Part shown: piece by piece, positions 37,834 to 46,720 of the stretch
Layout: each line of letters begins with the position of its first letter
Numbering within the stretch: position 1 is the first letter of the stretch
Source of the DNA: Xanthomonas hortorum pv. cynarae
GTDB lineage: Bacteria > Pseudomonadota > Gammaproteobacteria > Xanthomonadales > Xanthomonadaceae
Assembly: GCF_002939985.1 (NCBI RefSeq)
Contig: NZ_MDFM01000019.1
Span: 7,362-71,361 of the forward strand
DNA length: 64,000 nucleotides
Direction of reading: 5' to 3'
The notes under the pieces: model-generated
What the model was told of the DNA's origin: nothing
What the model saw: only the letters and a program-made list of their open reading frames with translations
Database searches by the model: none
Program-made: the position numbers and the translations under genes

Positions 37834-39840
37834 CTAGCCGATCACGTCCAGCTGGTTGTCGCCCCGCTGTGCATCGGGCAACACGTGATCCGGATCCAGT
37901 CGCACATGCAGCACTTTCTGCGTGGTCGGCAGCGTCAGCGTGGGTGCGGTGTTCTGCAGCCAGGTTTCCACCGGCACGCGACGATCGAGGTGGCTGCCGT
38001 CGGCCAGATCCACGCGCACGGTGGCCGGCATCACCAGTTTCTGGCTGCTGCGCAGCGTGAGTTGCACGCCCTTGGCAGGATCGTGATCGACGTAATGCGC
38101 CGCGCTGATGCCCATATCCAGCTGCCAGTTGTTGAGATACCAACCGCGCCACCACCAGGCCAGATCTTCGCCGCTTTCGCTTTCCATCAACCGGAAGAAA
38201 TCCGATGGCGTGGGATGTTTGTAGGCCCAGGTGGCGATGTATTTGCGAAAGGCCGGATCGAAGCGTTCCGGCCCCAGGATCTGCTCGCGCAACAGCACCA
38301 ACCCCAACGCGCCCTTGAAATAGGTCAAGGAATGGCGGTAGGTCTCGCTGGTGGAATCGGCGTTGTCCATCAGCGTCGGCGCGCTGGTGTCGGCCAGCAA
38401 CGGCAGGATTTCGTCGACCGGGTTGCCACCCTTGGGCGCATATTCCGAATCGCGCTTGGGCGCGTATTCGCCCTTGTTGAAGGCATCCGATGCGTACACG
38501 TCGATAAAGGTATTGAAGCCTTCGTCCATGAAGGCGTGGCGGCGCTCGTTGGAACCGACGATCATCGGGAACCAGGTGTGGCCGATCTCGTGTGCGGTAA
38601 TCCAGAACAACTCTTTGCCGCTGTCTTCGAAACCATCGAAAACGATGCCCGGATACTCCATGCCCGCGCCATAACCGCCCAGATTGATCGCGGCCGGCCA
38701 CGGATACGGGTACCACTGCGAGAAATGTTCGATCGCGCCTTTGACGTATTCGGTGGAGCGGTTCCACTTGTCCGCGCCCATACCTTCCACTGGATAGACC
38801 GACATCGCCAGCGATTGTTTGCCGCCCGGCAACTTGATGCGTGCAGCATCCCAGACGAATGCAGGCGATGCAGCAAACGCCACGTCACGGGTGTTGTCCA
38901 TATGGAAGCGCCAGGTCTGGGTGCCCTTGCCCGTCGGCTTGGCCGCACGTGCAGTCACCTCGGCAGGCGTGCGGATCAGCACCGTGCGATCGCTGCCGCG
39001 GGCCTGCTCCAAACGTTGCTGCTCGGTGCGGCTGAGCACCTCGGCCGGATTGGTCAGCGCGCCAGAGCCGGCGACCAGAAAGCCTTCCGGCACGGTCACC
39101 GCGTAGTCGAAGTTGCCGTATTCCAGATAGAACTCCGAGCCCAGATACGGCTGCGTGTCCCAGCCGCGCAGATCGTCATACACCGCCATGCGCGGATACC
39201 ACTGCGCAATCTCGTAGATCTCGCCCTGCTTGCTGGCACTGAACGCGGTACGCCCGCCCCAGGTACCGGGAATCGTGTAGCGGTAGCGGATATGCACGGT
39301 CAGCGCCTTGCCCTGCCCGGCCAGCGGCTGCGGCAGGTCCACGCGCAGACGGGTGTCGTCGACGACGAAGTGGGCCGGCTGGCGGCGCCCGCCATCGTCG
39401 ATCTCGATGCTGGCGATCTGCATGCCGTCGGTGAACTGGGTGCGGCGCGATGGCCGGCTGGCGGCAGCGCGTGCATCGGCGCGGTAGATGTTCTGGTCCA
39501 GCTGCAGCCACAGCACGTCCAGCGTGTCCGGGCTGCGGTTGGTGTAGCGGATCGCCGCCTCGCCGGTGAGCGTGTGGGTCGCCGGGTCGATGCTGGCCTT
39601 CAGGTCGTAATCCGCACGGTTCTGCCAGAACAGCGGGCCGGGCACGCCGCTGCCGCTGCGGTAGGCGTTGGGTGCATCGGGCAGTTGCAGCGGCGCGAAC
39701 AAGGCCAGCGGATCGAAAGGGCTGGCCGGTGCGGGTGCTGCGGTTGCGGAACTGGCTGGTGCGGGAGCGGCAAGTGCGGGCGCGGCAACGCACGCCAGTG
39801 ACAGTGCAACGGTAAGCGATCGGCGCACGGTGGGGGTCAT
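37834..39840 (-). CDS. Secreted M1-family metallopeptidase
   Basis: The 668-residue zinc peptidase starts at ATG 39840 with a signal peptide (about 1-25) and an Ala/Pro-rich linker. The catalytic domain has GAGMEYPG in place of the usual GAMEN exopeptidase loop, HEIGH (His417, Glu418, His421) and the third ligand Glu440 in NERRHAFMDEGF. It probably trims peptides in the periplasm or outside the cell. The altered GxMEx motif may change its N-terminal preference. It stands alone, with its own terminator. Confidence 0.92.
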   Translation of the reverse strand: MTPTVRRSLTVALSLACVAAPALAAPAPASSATAAPAPASPFDPLALFAPLQLPDAPNAYRSGSGVPGPLFWQNRADYDLKASIDPATHTLTGEAAIRYTNRSPDTLDVLWLQLDQNIYRADARAAASRPSRRTQFTDGMQIASIEIDDGGRRQPAHFVVDDTRLRVDLPQPLAGQGKALTVHIRYRYTIPGTWGGRTAFSASKQGEIYEIAQWYPRMAVYDDLRGWDTQPYLGSEFYLEYGNFDYAVTVPEGFLVAGSGALTNPAEVLSRTEQQRLEQARGSDRTVLIRTPAEVTARAAKPTGKGTQTWRFHMDNTRDVAFAASPAFVWDAARIKLPGGKQSLAMSVYPVEGMGADKWNRSTEYVKGAIEHFSQWYPYPWPAAINLGGYGAGMEYPGIVFDGFEDSGKELFWITAHEIGHTWFPMIVGSNERRHAFMDEGFNTFIDVYASDAFNKGEYAPKRDSEYAPKGGNPVDEILPLLADTSAPTLMDNADSTSETYRHSLTYFKGALGLVLLREQILGPERFDPAFRKYIATWAYKHPTPSDFFRLMESESGEDLAWWWRGWYLNNWQLDMGISAAHYVDHDPAKGVQLTLRSSQKLVMPATVRVDLADGSHLDRRVPVETWLQNTAPTLTLPTTQKVLHVRLDPDHVLPDAQRGDNQLDVIG

Positions 39841-40021
39841 GCGAAATCCTGCGGCGTGGGGGACTCCCATCCTACGGCGCGCCTCGCCGCGCGCGGGAAT
39901 GCCATTGGTCCCGGATGGCGCTACACGATTCCGCGGCAGCAGCGCTCCGCTCGACGATCTGCGCGACGGCCATGCCGGTGATGCTGAGAGCGGCTACCAA
40001 AACTAACCCACGCCTGACTAC

Positions 40022-40224
40022 CGCAGAGCGGCTGGTCTGTTGATTGGCTGCGGGGCCCTTGGCCGCCCACCATCGCGGGACACGCCGCAAGTACGTCCGT
40101 GTAGGCTCTTACGCGGCATCCATGCCGCGTAAGGTCCCGCGACGGTGGGCGGGCAAGGACCAGTCGGGATGGTCGGTATGCATGGCTTTGAGTAAAGCAG
40201 CCGGCAAACTCTCTGGTGCGGTGT
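40022..40224 (-). repeat. Palindromic intergenic repeat, subfamily A, copy 2
   Basis: This is the inverted counterpart of the element at 113-396. It carries the same GGACACGCCGCAAGTACGTC tail, the hairpin CTTACGCGGCAT/ATGCCGCGTAAG (40108-40133) and the outer arm GGGCAAGGACC (to 40161). Flanking homology extends to the AAACTCTCTGGTGCGG sequence at about 40206-40221. It lacks the 82 bp present in copy 1. It lies 182 bp or more from the M1 peptidase start, in a 593-bp gap with no gene. Confidence 0.8.
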
Positions 40225-40234
40225 CCTCGCCGAT

Positions 40235-40301
40235 TGCGGGACCGTGTGGCGGCATGGATACCGCCACCGAGCCCCCAGGGACGGGTTCACGGCGTGTCCC
40301 G
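40235..40301 (+). repeat. Palindromic intergenic repeat, subfamily B, copy 1
   Basis: The element has the same plan as subfamily A with other sequence: GCGGGACCGTGTGGCGGCAT, a loop over GGATACCGCCAC, then GGGACGGGTTCACGGCGTGTC. It points opposite to the subfamily A copy just to its left. The same B sequence, inverted, is at 52771-52840. Confidence 0.75.
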
Positions 40302-40415
40302 CGAGCGGCGAGTGCGCCGCGCCCTCGATCCACGCAGCGTTTGACCTGGACTTCTGACGCCATCCACCAAGACGCGGCCGACAACACCAGACTCACCGCC
40401 AGGCGCCCGCTCGCG

Positions 40416-40432
40416 ACGTTTTGTTAGCCACT
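40416..40432. repeat. 17-base word shared with 19599-19615
   Basis: ACGTTTTGTTAGCCACT ends one base before the soxR stop codon and is AT-richer than its surroundings. An identical word lies upstream of the dipeptidase gene. Confidence 0.35.
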
Positions 40433-40433
40433 C

Positions 40434-40880
40434 TTATTCCGCAATCAAGCTGCCCAGTCGCAAAGCCCCCTCACCGTCGTGGCCCAGGGTGTCGCCCGGA
40501 TTGCTCAGCCGGCAGCGGCGCAGCGACAGACACCCGCAGCCGATGCAGTCGGTGAGCTGGTCGCGCAGCGCCTGTAGTTCGCTAATGCGCGCATCCAGTT
40601 GCCCGCGCCAGCGCGCCGACATGCGCGCCCACTCCGCACGTGTTGGGGTGCGCTGCTCCGGCAACACCGAGAACGCCTCCAGCACCTGCTGCAAGGGCAC
40701 GCCAAGCCGCTGCGCCACGCGGATCACCGCAATCCGCCGCAACACATCGCGCGCATAACGGCGTTGGTTGCCTGCGGTACGCAGGCTGCAGATCAAGCCC
40801 TTGCGCTCGTAGAAATGCAATGCCGACACCGCCACGCCACTGCGCTTGGCCACTTCGCCCACGGACAACTCACGCTGCAT
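40434..40880 (-). CDS. soxR: Redox-sensing transcription activator SoxR
   Basis: The 148-residue MerR-family regulator has the N-terminal winged helix ([21 protein letters not shown]), a dimerisation helix, and the [2Fe-2S] motif C-x2-C-x-C-x5-C (Cys112, Cys115, Cys117, Cys123). Oxidation of the cluster by redox-cycling compounds or superoxide activates it. Outside enterics, SoxR usually switches on efflux pumps and oxygenases rather than soxS, and here an MFS pump is divergent with a perfect SoxR box between. Confidence 0.95.
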   Translation of the reverse strand: MQRELSVGEVAKRSGVAVSALHFYERKGLICSLRTAGNQRRYARDVLRRIAVIRVAQRLGVPLQQVLEAFSVLPEQRTPTRAEWARMSARWRGQLDARISELQALRDQLTDCIGCGCLSLRRCRLSNPGDTLGHDGEGALRLGSLIAE

Positions 40881-40888
40881 TGCCTTGA

Positions 40889-40906
40889 CCTCAACCTTGG
40901 TTGAGG
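40889..40906 (+). promoter_or_regulatory. Perfect SoxR box
   Basis: CCTCAA-CCTTGG-TTGAGG is a perfect 18-bp palindrome matching the CCTCAA-N6-TTGAGG SoxR operator. It overlaps a TTGACC hexamer (40885-40890). A weak -10-like GATGCT (40910-40915) lies 19 bp from it, the stretched spacing that MerR-family activators correct. Confidence 0.9.
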
Positions 40907-40980
40907 CAGGATGCTGCGCGGCCATGACCGGTGCAAGTACCGATGTCATGGCTGTGCTCACGCTCGTTCCTGGATCTTCG

Positions 40981-42363
40981 ATGCCCACCGACATGCCTAC
41001 CGCAATCACCACGCCCGCCACGCCCCTGGGCGCCACGCAACCCACTTCCATTCTCGCCGCGCCGTATCGCGCCGCAACGCTGGGCATGGTCGCGCTGGTA
41101 TCGCTCAATGCCTTCGAGTCGCTGGCGGTTGCCGCCGCCATGCCGACAGTGGCGCGCGAATTGAACGGGCTGCCGCTGTACGCGCTGGCCTTCGGCGGCA
41201 CCTTGGCGACCAGCGTGGTCGGCATGACCGCCGCCGGGCGCTGGAGCGACCGGCGCGGCCCGGGCGGCGCGCTGGGTGTGGGACTGCTGTGCTTTGTGAT
41301 CGGGCTGTTGATCGCCGGGTTGGCGCCAAGCATGCCGCTACTCATCGCAGGCCGCTTGCTGCAAGGCCTGGGCGCCGGCGCGTATTCGGTGGCGCTGTAC
41401 GTCATCGTCGGGCGCCTGTATCCGGAAGCGTTGCGGCCGCGCGTGTTTGCCGCGTTTTCGGCCGGCTGGGTGGTGCCCTCGTTGATCGGGCCCGGCATCA
41501 GCGGGTTGATCGTGCAGCACGTCGGTTGGCGCTGGGTGTTTCTGTCGGTGCCGTTGCTGGCGATTCCGGCCGGGCTGATGTTGTGGCCGGCCATCCGCGG
41601 GCGCGCGTGGTCGGGCGAACCGTCCGCCGACTCCAACGCCGCGTTCGGCTGGGCGATCGGTGCGGCATTGGGCGTGCTCGGCGTGTATCTGGGCGGGCAG
41701 CTGCACGGCGTGCTGGCGTTGCTGGCGATGACGCCAGCGCTATTGCTCACGCTGTTCTGCGCCTGGCACCTGTTGCCGGGCGGCACGCTGCGGCTGGCGC
41801 GTGGCCTGCCCAGCGTAATCGCGCTGCGCGGCATTGCGGCGGCGGCCTTCTTCGGGTTCGAAGCGTTTCTGCCGTTGCTGCTGTCGCGCGAGCGTGGCCT
41901 CTCGCCGCTGCTGGCCGGCGTGGCGCTCAGCGTGGGTGCGCTGGGGTGGTTCAGCGGCTCGTGGTACCAGGGCCATAGCCGCGCCGGTTGGTCGCGCGCA
42001 CGCCTGCTCAAGACCGGTGCGTTGTTGATGTCGCTGGGCATCGTGATCAGCGCGGGCGCGGTGTGGCCGCTCATTCCGGTGCCGGTGGCGATTGCCGGCT
42101 GGGCGCTGGCAGGCCTAGGCATGGGTCTGCTGTATCCGAGTCTGTCGGTGTTGACGTTGTCGTTGTCGCCACCGGCGCAACAAGGCGCGCACAGTTCGGC
42201 GCTGCAGTTGAGCGAAGCGATTGCGGTGGCCGGCATGCTGGCGCTGGCCGGCGCGTTGTTCGCCGCGCTGCTGGCTTCCGCGACGTTGGCCGCGTACCTG
42301 AGCGTGTTCGCGTTGGCGTGGCTGCTGGCGGTGGCGAGCTTTTTCGTGGCGCGGCGGGTGTGA
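40981..42363 (+). CDS. MFS efflux transporter, probable SoxR target
   Basis: The 460-residue major facilitator carries 12 predicted helices. The loop 2-3 signature appears as [11 protein letters not shown], and motif C-like glycine/proline-rich [14 protein letters not shown] follows, typical of drug:H+ antiporters. The start is uncertain: ATG 40981 gives the family-like N-terminus, while ATGs at 40948 and 40924 lie upstream, the last almost at the expected transcription start. The SoxR box directly upstream predicts induction by redox-active toxic compounds. Confidence 0.88.
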   Translation: MPTDMPTAITTPATPLGATQPTSILAAPYRAATLGMVALVSLNAFESLAVAAAMPTVARELNGLPLYALAFGGTLATSVVGMTAAGRWSDRRGPGGALGVGLLCFVIGLLIAGLAPSMPLLIAGRLLQGLGAGAYSVALYVIVGRLYPEALRPRVFAAFSAGWVVPSLIGPGISGLIVQHVGWRWVFLSVPLLAIPAGLMLWPAIRGRAWSGEPSADSNAAFGWAIGAALGVLGVYLGGQLHGVLALLAMTPALLLTLFCAWHLLPGGTLRLARGLPSVIALRGIAAAAFFGFEAFLPLLLSRERGLSPLLAGVALSVGALGWFSGSWYQGHSRAGWSRARLLKTGALLMSLGIVISAGAVWPLIPVPVAIAGWALAGLGMGLLYPSLSVLTLSLSPPAQQGAHSSALQLSEAIAVAGMLALAGALFAALLASATLAAYLSVFALAWLLAVASFFVARRV

Positions 42364-42737
42364 TGGTGTGCAACCGGCTTTGCCGATCCTGCCGGGATCG
42401 TTCAAATCTCGATTGGAAACCATCGCCGCGAGCGGCTGGTCATTTTTTCACCACCCATCTTGACAGCGTTGCAGGCCGGGGCCTGCGCTCACTTGTCCAC
42501 AACCTTGTGCAACTTCCATCCACAGGGGGTGTGGAAAACCTGCGCTGCTCGGCCTGCACTGAAGGGCTTGCGCGCAACCAAGGCGTATGTAAGGCGATGA
42601 AGAGCGTTCTCTGCGCTGTGCAGGGCGGAACCATTGCGCAGAGCGCAGCCACGTAACCGGCGAACCTCACCAACGGCCACCGCTGAGGCAATCGCAACAC
42701 CGCCACCTTGCGGTGGCGATGCGCACTCACTACTGCA
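42364..42737. other. Spacer between convergent MFS and amidoligase genes
   Basis: No gene is supported in this 374-bp gap. CGCCACC and GGTGGCG pair at 42701-42718 around a TTGC loop, 20 bp past the stop of the minus-strand operon, and may terminate it, though no T-run follows. Confidence 0.4.
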
Positions 42738-43904
42738 TCAATCCACGATCACGTGCGGTACGAAGCGCGAGGTGTCGCGGGTGATCGGGCCATCGTCGTC
42801 GCGCATGCCCAGCCCGGCGGGGCGATCGGCCACGACCCAACTGCCCACCAGCGCATGCCGCCCGTCGAACACCGGCAACGGATGGTACGCCTGCAGAATC
42901 GCCGGCCCGTCCACATACGGCCCATCGGTCTGCGCGGCATCGCCCTGTGCGGTGACCAGAGAGATATTGGCACCCTCGCGCGAGAGCAGCGGCTTGCGCA
43001 CCCAGCCTGCCGTCGGCGCTTCGCCGGCTTGCGCAAAGCGTGCAGGCAGCAGGTTGGGATGGCCTTGATGGCGCTCCCACAGCAGCGGCAGGATGCCCTT
43101 GTTGCTCAGCACCGATTTCCACGCCGGCTCGATCAGGCGCACACGGTTGGCAATCAATGCCGGTCCGAAGCGCTCTTCCATCATGAATTCCAGCGGGTAG
43201 AGCTTGAACAGCGCATGGATTACCCGGTCCTGCTCATCGGTGAACCAGCCATCGGCGCTCAGGCCGATATCTTCGATGGCCACTTCCTCGGTGCTGATGC
43301 CCACCTGGTGCGCGCAATCGCGCAGATACCGCACCGTGGCGCGATCCTCCAGCGAATCGCGTACCGCTGAAAAATGCATCTGCGGCCCGATCGCACCCTC
43401 CACCGCCAGCGCGCCCAGGGTTTCGCACAGCAGGTCCTGGATCAGGTTGTACTGGTCGGTGCCCTTGGGCAACGCACCGGCGGCGATCTGTTGCTCCAGC
43501 CACAACCACTGGAAATACGCCGATTCGTACAGCGAGGTCGGCGTGTCGTAATTGAGTTCGTACAGCTTGGCCGGGCCGTCGCCGGCATAGGCCAGATCCA
43601 TGCGTCCATACAGATGAGGGTCGCGGTCTTTCCACGAATTGGCGATCCAGTCCCAGTAGAACGGCGGGATCGCCAGCTGCGTCATCAGTTGTTCCGAGCC
43701 CACCACCTCGTCCACCAACTGCATCGCCATATCGTGCAGGTCCTGGGTGGGCGCCTCGATGTCGTCCTCGATCTGGCGCAGCGAGAACGCGTAATACGCG
43801 CTTTCGTCCCAATACGGTTCGCCGTCGATGGTGTGGAAATGGAAGCCGAGCGACTCGGCCTGTTCGCGCCAATCGGCACGTTCTGCAATTGCGATCCGTT
43901 GCAT
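42738..43904 (-). CDS. Glutathionylspermidine synthase-like ATP-grasp amidoligase (YjfC/YgiC type)
   Basis: The 388-residue protein equals the C-terminal ATP-grasp synthetase part of glutathionylspermidine synthase, with no amidase domain. Recognisable pieces are the ELNYDTPTSLYESAYFQW segment, IEPAWKSVLSNKGILPLLWE and the late GWVRKPLLSREGANI. It would ligate an amine or peptide to a carboxylate with ATP; in E. coli the YjfC/YgiC paralogues do not make glutathionylspermidine, so the product is unknown. It is the last gene of the yjf-like operon, one base after the DUF1190 stop codon. Confidence 0.92.
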   Translation of the reverse strand: MQRIAIAERADWREQAESLGFHFHTIDGEPYWDESAYYAFSLRQIEDDIEAPTQDLHDMAMQLVDEVVGSEQLMTQLAIPPFYWDWIANSWKDRDPHLYGRMDLAYAGDGPAKLYELNYDTPTSLYESAYFQWLWLEQQIAAGALPKGTDQYNLIQDLLCETLGALAVEGAIGPQMHFSAVRDSLEDRATVRYLRDCAHQVGISTEEVAIEDIGLSADGWFTDEQDRVIHALFKLYPLEFMMEERFGPALIANRVRLIEPAWKSVLSNKGILPLLWERHQGHPNLLPARFAQAGEAPTAGWVRKPLLSREGANISLVTAQGDAAQTDGPYVDGPAILQAYHPLPVFDGRHALVGSWVVADRPAGLGMRDDDGPITRDTSRFVPHVIVD

Positions 43905-43905
43905 G

Positions 43906-44484
43906 TCAGCCGCCGTATCCGGAACTGCGCCCGCCGCTGCCGAACGAACTGCGCGCCGCCGCACTGGAGCCGAAACCCGAGCGCGACACTGTGATCGCAC
44001 GCGACGGCATGTCGATGGCGCCGCTGCGCCCGCGCACGGTGCCGATACGGTTGCTGGCCAGATCGCCATTGGGTTTGTAGTAACCGCCGCTGCGGTAATC
44101 GCGATACAGCGGCATCGCGCCGCCGTAGCGGTAGCCGCCGCCACCGCTCATGTTGCCCAGCGCATAGCCCAGCAGAAACCCGCCCATCGGCGGAATCCAG
44201 CTGTGCTGGCCCTGGGTCTGCCCCGGCACCTCGGTGCAGCTGCCGAACTGCGCATCGCACTCGTAGCGCGAATTGAAGCGCGGCGCAGCCTGCTGATGCT
44301 TGGCCACCGCCTCGTCGTAGGCCTTGAGGCATTGCTGGATGTCGGTCTGTTCCTGCTTGATCTGGTAGCAGTCGGAGGCCGACTGCAGCACCACACCTGT
44401 CTCTGGTTCAGAACCACAACCGGTGACGAGGGCGGCCGGCAAGGCGGCCATCAAGGTGAGCTTGAGATTGCGTGAGCGCTTCAT
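43906..44484 (-). CDS. DUF1190 lipoprotein (YjfM/YgiB type)
   Basis: The 192-residue protein has a lipoprotein signal (lipobox LVTGC, Cys at 23), a cysteine-containing globular part (SASDCYQIK, QQCLKAY, YECDAQFGSC) and a Gly/Ser/Arg-rich C-terminal tail (GGGGYRYGG, SSFGSGGRSSGYGG). In E. coli this family always sits before the YjfC/YgiC amidoligase, as here. The Gly/Ser tail looks like a substrate or surface tail for modification, but that is inference. Confidence 0.88.
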   Translation of the reverse strand: MKRSRNLKLTLMAALPAALVTGCGSEPETGVVLQSASDCYQIKQEQTDIQQCLKAYDEAVAKHQQAAPRFNSRYECDAQFGSCTEVPGQTQGQHSWIPPMGGFLLGYALGNMSGGGGYRYGGAMPLYRDYRSGGYYKPNGDLASNRIGTVRGRSGAIDMPSRAITVSRSGFGSSAAARSSFGSGGRSSGYGG

Positions 44485-44496
44485 GCCTGTACTCCG

Positions 44497-44901
44497 TTAC
44501 GGCGTGATCGCCGCAGCATTGATCAGCCCGACCGCGATCGACACGCCGGCCGAAAAGATGCCCGCCGCAGCGACGTTGTCGGTGATCTGCCGCGAGATGC
44601 GCCCGGCCACCACGTTGGCCAGCAGATACGCCACGATCTGAATCCCGCAGGCGACCGCGCCCCAGATCAGCGCATCGACCAGGCTCACCGAATGAGTGAT
44701 GGCCGAATGCAGCGGCAATGCCACACCGATGAAGTTGCCGGCCAGCGCGGTGGCCGCAGCCACGTTGCCCTGCCGCAGCAAGGTGAAGTCCTTGTGCGGG
44801 GTGACCAGGGTCACCAGCACCACCGCGACGATCAACACGCCCAGACCGGTGCCGAAATAGGAGAGAAACGCGAGAAAACTCTGCAGGTTGATCGGGTTCA
44901 T
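44497..44901 (-). CDS. DUF350 membrane protein (YjfL type)
   Basis: The 134-residue protein has four predicted membrane helices in two similar halves (the DUF350 repeat), beginning MNPINLQSFLAFLSYFGTGL. It is 12 bp upstream of the DUF1190 gene and 37 bp downstream of the DUF2491 gene. DUF350 proteins recur with amidoligase and PspA genes. Their activity is unknown. The ATG at 44901 is chosen; the longer frame to 45066 overlaps the previous gene. Confidence 0.88.
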   Translation of the reverse strand: MNPINLQSFLAFLSYFGTGLGVLIVAVVLVTLVTPHKDFTLLRQGNVAAATALAGNFIGVALPLHSAITHSVSLVDALIWGAVACGIQIVAYLLANVVAGRISRQITDNVAAAGIFSAGVSIAVGLINAAAITP

Positions 44902-44938
44902 GACAGGACCAAGGTAAGTGGAAGACGAGCGCGCACGC

Positions 44939-45610
44939 TCAGGTGATATCCAGATCGGCGACGGTGACATCGATGCCGACCGCGTAGGTGACGCAGAATT
45001 CGTTGGGGCCGGAATCCTCGCCGGTGACCAGCAGAAATTCCTCACGCTGCAGCTCCGGCACATCACGGCTGTAGAGCATGGCGTAATGGGTCAGATCGCC
45101 ATCTCGACGCGGCGGCTGATAGCGGTACAGCACTTCGTCGTAGGCGATCGGCGGGATCCGCGCGGCATCGTCGGTGGACTGGGTGGCGCGCTCCCAACGT
45201 TTGCCGGCGTAGTCGATCTGCGCCGCACCCAGATGCGGATGCTGCATCACGAACTCCTGAAACGCCTGCTTGCTGGGCGGATTGACCGTCTCGCAATACA
45301 CGAACGCCTTCATCGCCTCCAGATCGCCGCCCACGGTGGTGACCTGCAAGAACGCATCGTCGTCCAGATAGAACCGATGCAGGGAATAGCCATCGCCCAG
45401 ATTGACGTGGCCATAGCACGGGATGCCTTGATGGCCGCCCGGCAGCTCGGCGGTCATGGCCTCCGGCGCCATGCGATACAGGGTGGTGTCGATCTCTACC
45501 TGCCCCCCCACACGCAAGCCCAACGGCAGCGTGTGGCCGATCGCGCCGGTGCCGGACGTGGGCGCCGCGGGCGGTTGTGGTTGACCGAACAACTTGCTGA
45601 AAAAACTCAT
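44939..45610 (-). CDS. DUF2491 protein (YjfK type)
   Basis: The 223-residue soluble protein starts MSFFSKLFGQPQ at 45610, with AAGGTG 10 bp upstream; an ATG two codons earlier is possible. It has a short Pro/Ala-rich N-terminus, then an alpha/beta domain with a strongly conserved middle (GDGYSLHRFYLDDDAFLQV). No catalytic motif is evident. It overlaps the start area of the upstream channel gene by a few bases, confirming one operon. Confidence 0.87.
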   Translation of the reverse strand: MSFFSKLFGQPQPPAAPTSGTGAIGHTLPLGLRVGGQVEIDTTLYRMAPEAMTAELPGGHQGIPCYGHVNLGDGYSLHRFYLDDDAFLQVTTVGGDLEAMKAFVYCETVNPPSKQAFQEFVMQHPHLGAAQIDYAGKRWERATQSTDDAARIPPIAYDEVLYRYQPPRRDGDLTHYAMLYSRDVPELQREEFLLVTGEDSGPNEFCVTYAVGIDVTVADLDIT

Positions 45611-45612
45611 CG

Positions 45613-46695
45613 TCATGCACCTTGTGGCGATGGGGAATGGGGAACGGCGGCAGTGCGCAGGGCGTGCCATGCGATGGCGTGCGCAGGCACGCGCTGCTCG
45701 GCCAGGTAATACAGCATGGCACCGGCCGCCACAGCGGTGTGTGCGGGCGGGTTCAACCGCAACGCACCATCTGGCGCGCGCAGGCCCAGCAACAAGGCGC
45801 CGCGCTGGCTGAAGTCGGCCGCCACGACGCGGTAATCCAGCGGGCCTGCATCGGCCGGAACCGCAAGACTGAACTGGGTGGGGCCATCGTCCACAGACAG
45901 CAGCTCGGCAGTGATCGCCGCGCTGCCGGGATCTTGCGCAGCGCGCGCCAGGATCTCGGCGGTCATCGGGCGGGTGCATTCGATGGCCGGATAGTGGCAA
46001 TTGACCAGCCGCGCGGCGCTGCCCGAATCGAAGTGCGCCACGATGTGCGCACGCGGCGCATGCGCCATCAGCGCGAACACCGCCGCCAGGGTCTGATCGT
46101 CGGATGGCGGATTGACGATCACCCGCGCCGCGCCCGCGATGCCCGCACGCAGATACACGTCCGTGTGCGTATACGACTCGGCGGCGATAAAGCGCATGTG
46201 GTCGGGCATCGGGTTCTCGGCCACGCCCTCGGCGATCAGCACCACGCCTTCGTCATCCGTGGCGGTGTCCGAGAGCAACAGCTCCAGCAAACGCGCGGAG
46301 GCGGCGCCCTGCCAGCCGATCAGAATGGTGTGCCCGTGCAGATCGGCGTAAGCCATCTTGCCCATGTGGTGGCGCCTCCAGAAAGTGATGAGCACACCGC
46401 TGGTCTTGGCCAGCACCGTGGCGAACAGCGCCACCGCGCCTGGCATCAACACGAACGCGGCGATATAGCGCCCGGCCACCGAGCCCGGCGACAGGTCGCC
46501 ATAGCCGATGGTGGTGGCGGTGGTCATGTAGTAGTACGGAAATGCATCCAGGCCGACGAGCTTGTGCTCGCCAGCCATCAACAACAACGCCCAACTCACG
46601 CCCATATGCGCCAGCAGCGCCAGCGCCACCACGCCCCAGCTGACGCGGCGCACATGGCGCCGCAATACCTGGAACAACCGTCCGACGATGATCAT
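45613..46695 (-). CDS. Two-helix K+ channel with C-terminal TrkA-N/RCK-like domains
   Basis: The 360-residue protein has an N-terminal pore module: two membrane helices around the selectivity filter TTATTIGYGD (62-67 for TIGYGD), followed by a nucleotide-binding RCK-like domain (about 112-250, HTILIGWQGAASA) and a C-terminal TrkA-C-like part. It is not part of the E. coli yjf operon and is inserted here between pspA and the DUF2491 gene. The final residues (VPHSPSPQGA) are encoded by a GGGAATGG-type repeat, so the C-terminus may have been altered by it. Confidence 0.9.
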   Translation of the reverse strand: MIIVGRLFQVLRRHVRRVSWGVVALALLAHMGVSWALLLMAGEHKLVGLDAFPYYYMTTATTIGYGDLSPGSVAGRYIAAFVLMPGAVALFATVLAKTSGVLITFWRRHHMGKMAYADLHGHTILIGWQGAASARLLELLLSDTATDDEGVVLIAEGVAENPMPDHMRFIAAESYTHTDVYLRAGIAGAARVIVNPPSDDQTLAAVFALMAHAPRAHIVAHFDSGSAARLVNCHYPAIECTRPMTAEILARAAQDPGSAAITAELLSVDDGPTQFSLAVPADAGPLDYRVVAADFSQRGALLLGLRAPDGALRLNPPAHTAVAAGAMLYYLAEQRVPAHAIAWHALRTAAVPHSPSPQGA

Positions 46696-46720
46696 GGCGC
46701 GTCCTGTGCCGTGCGGTGGA

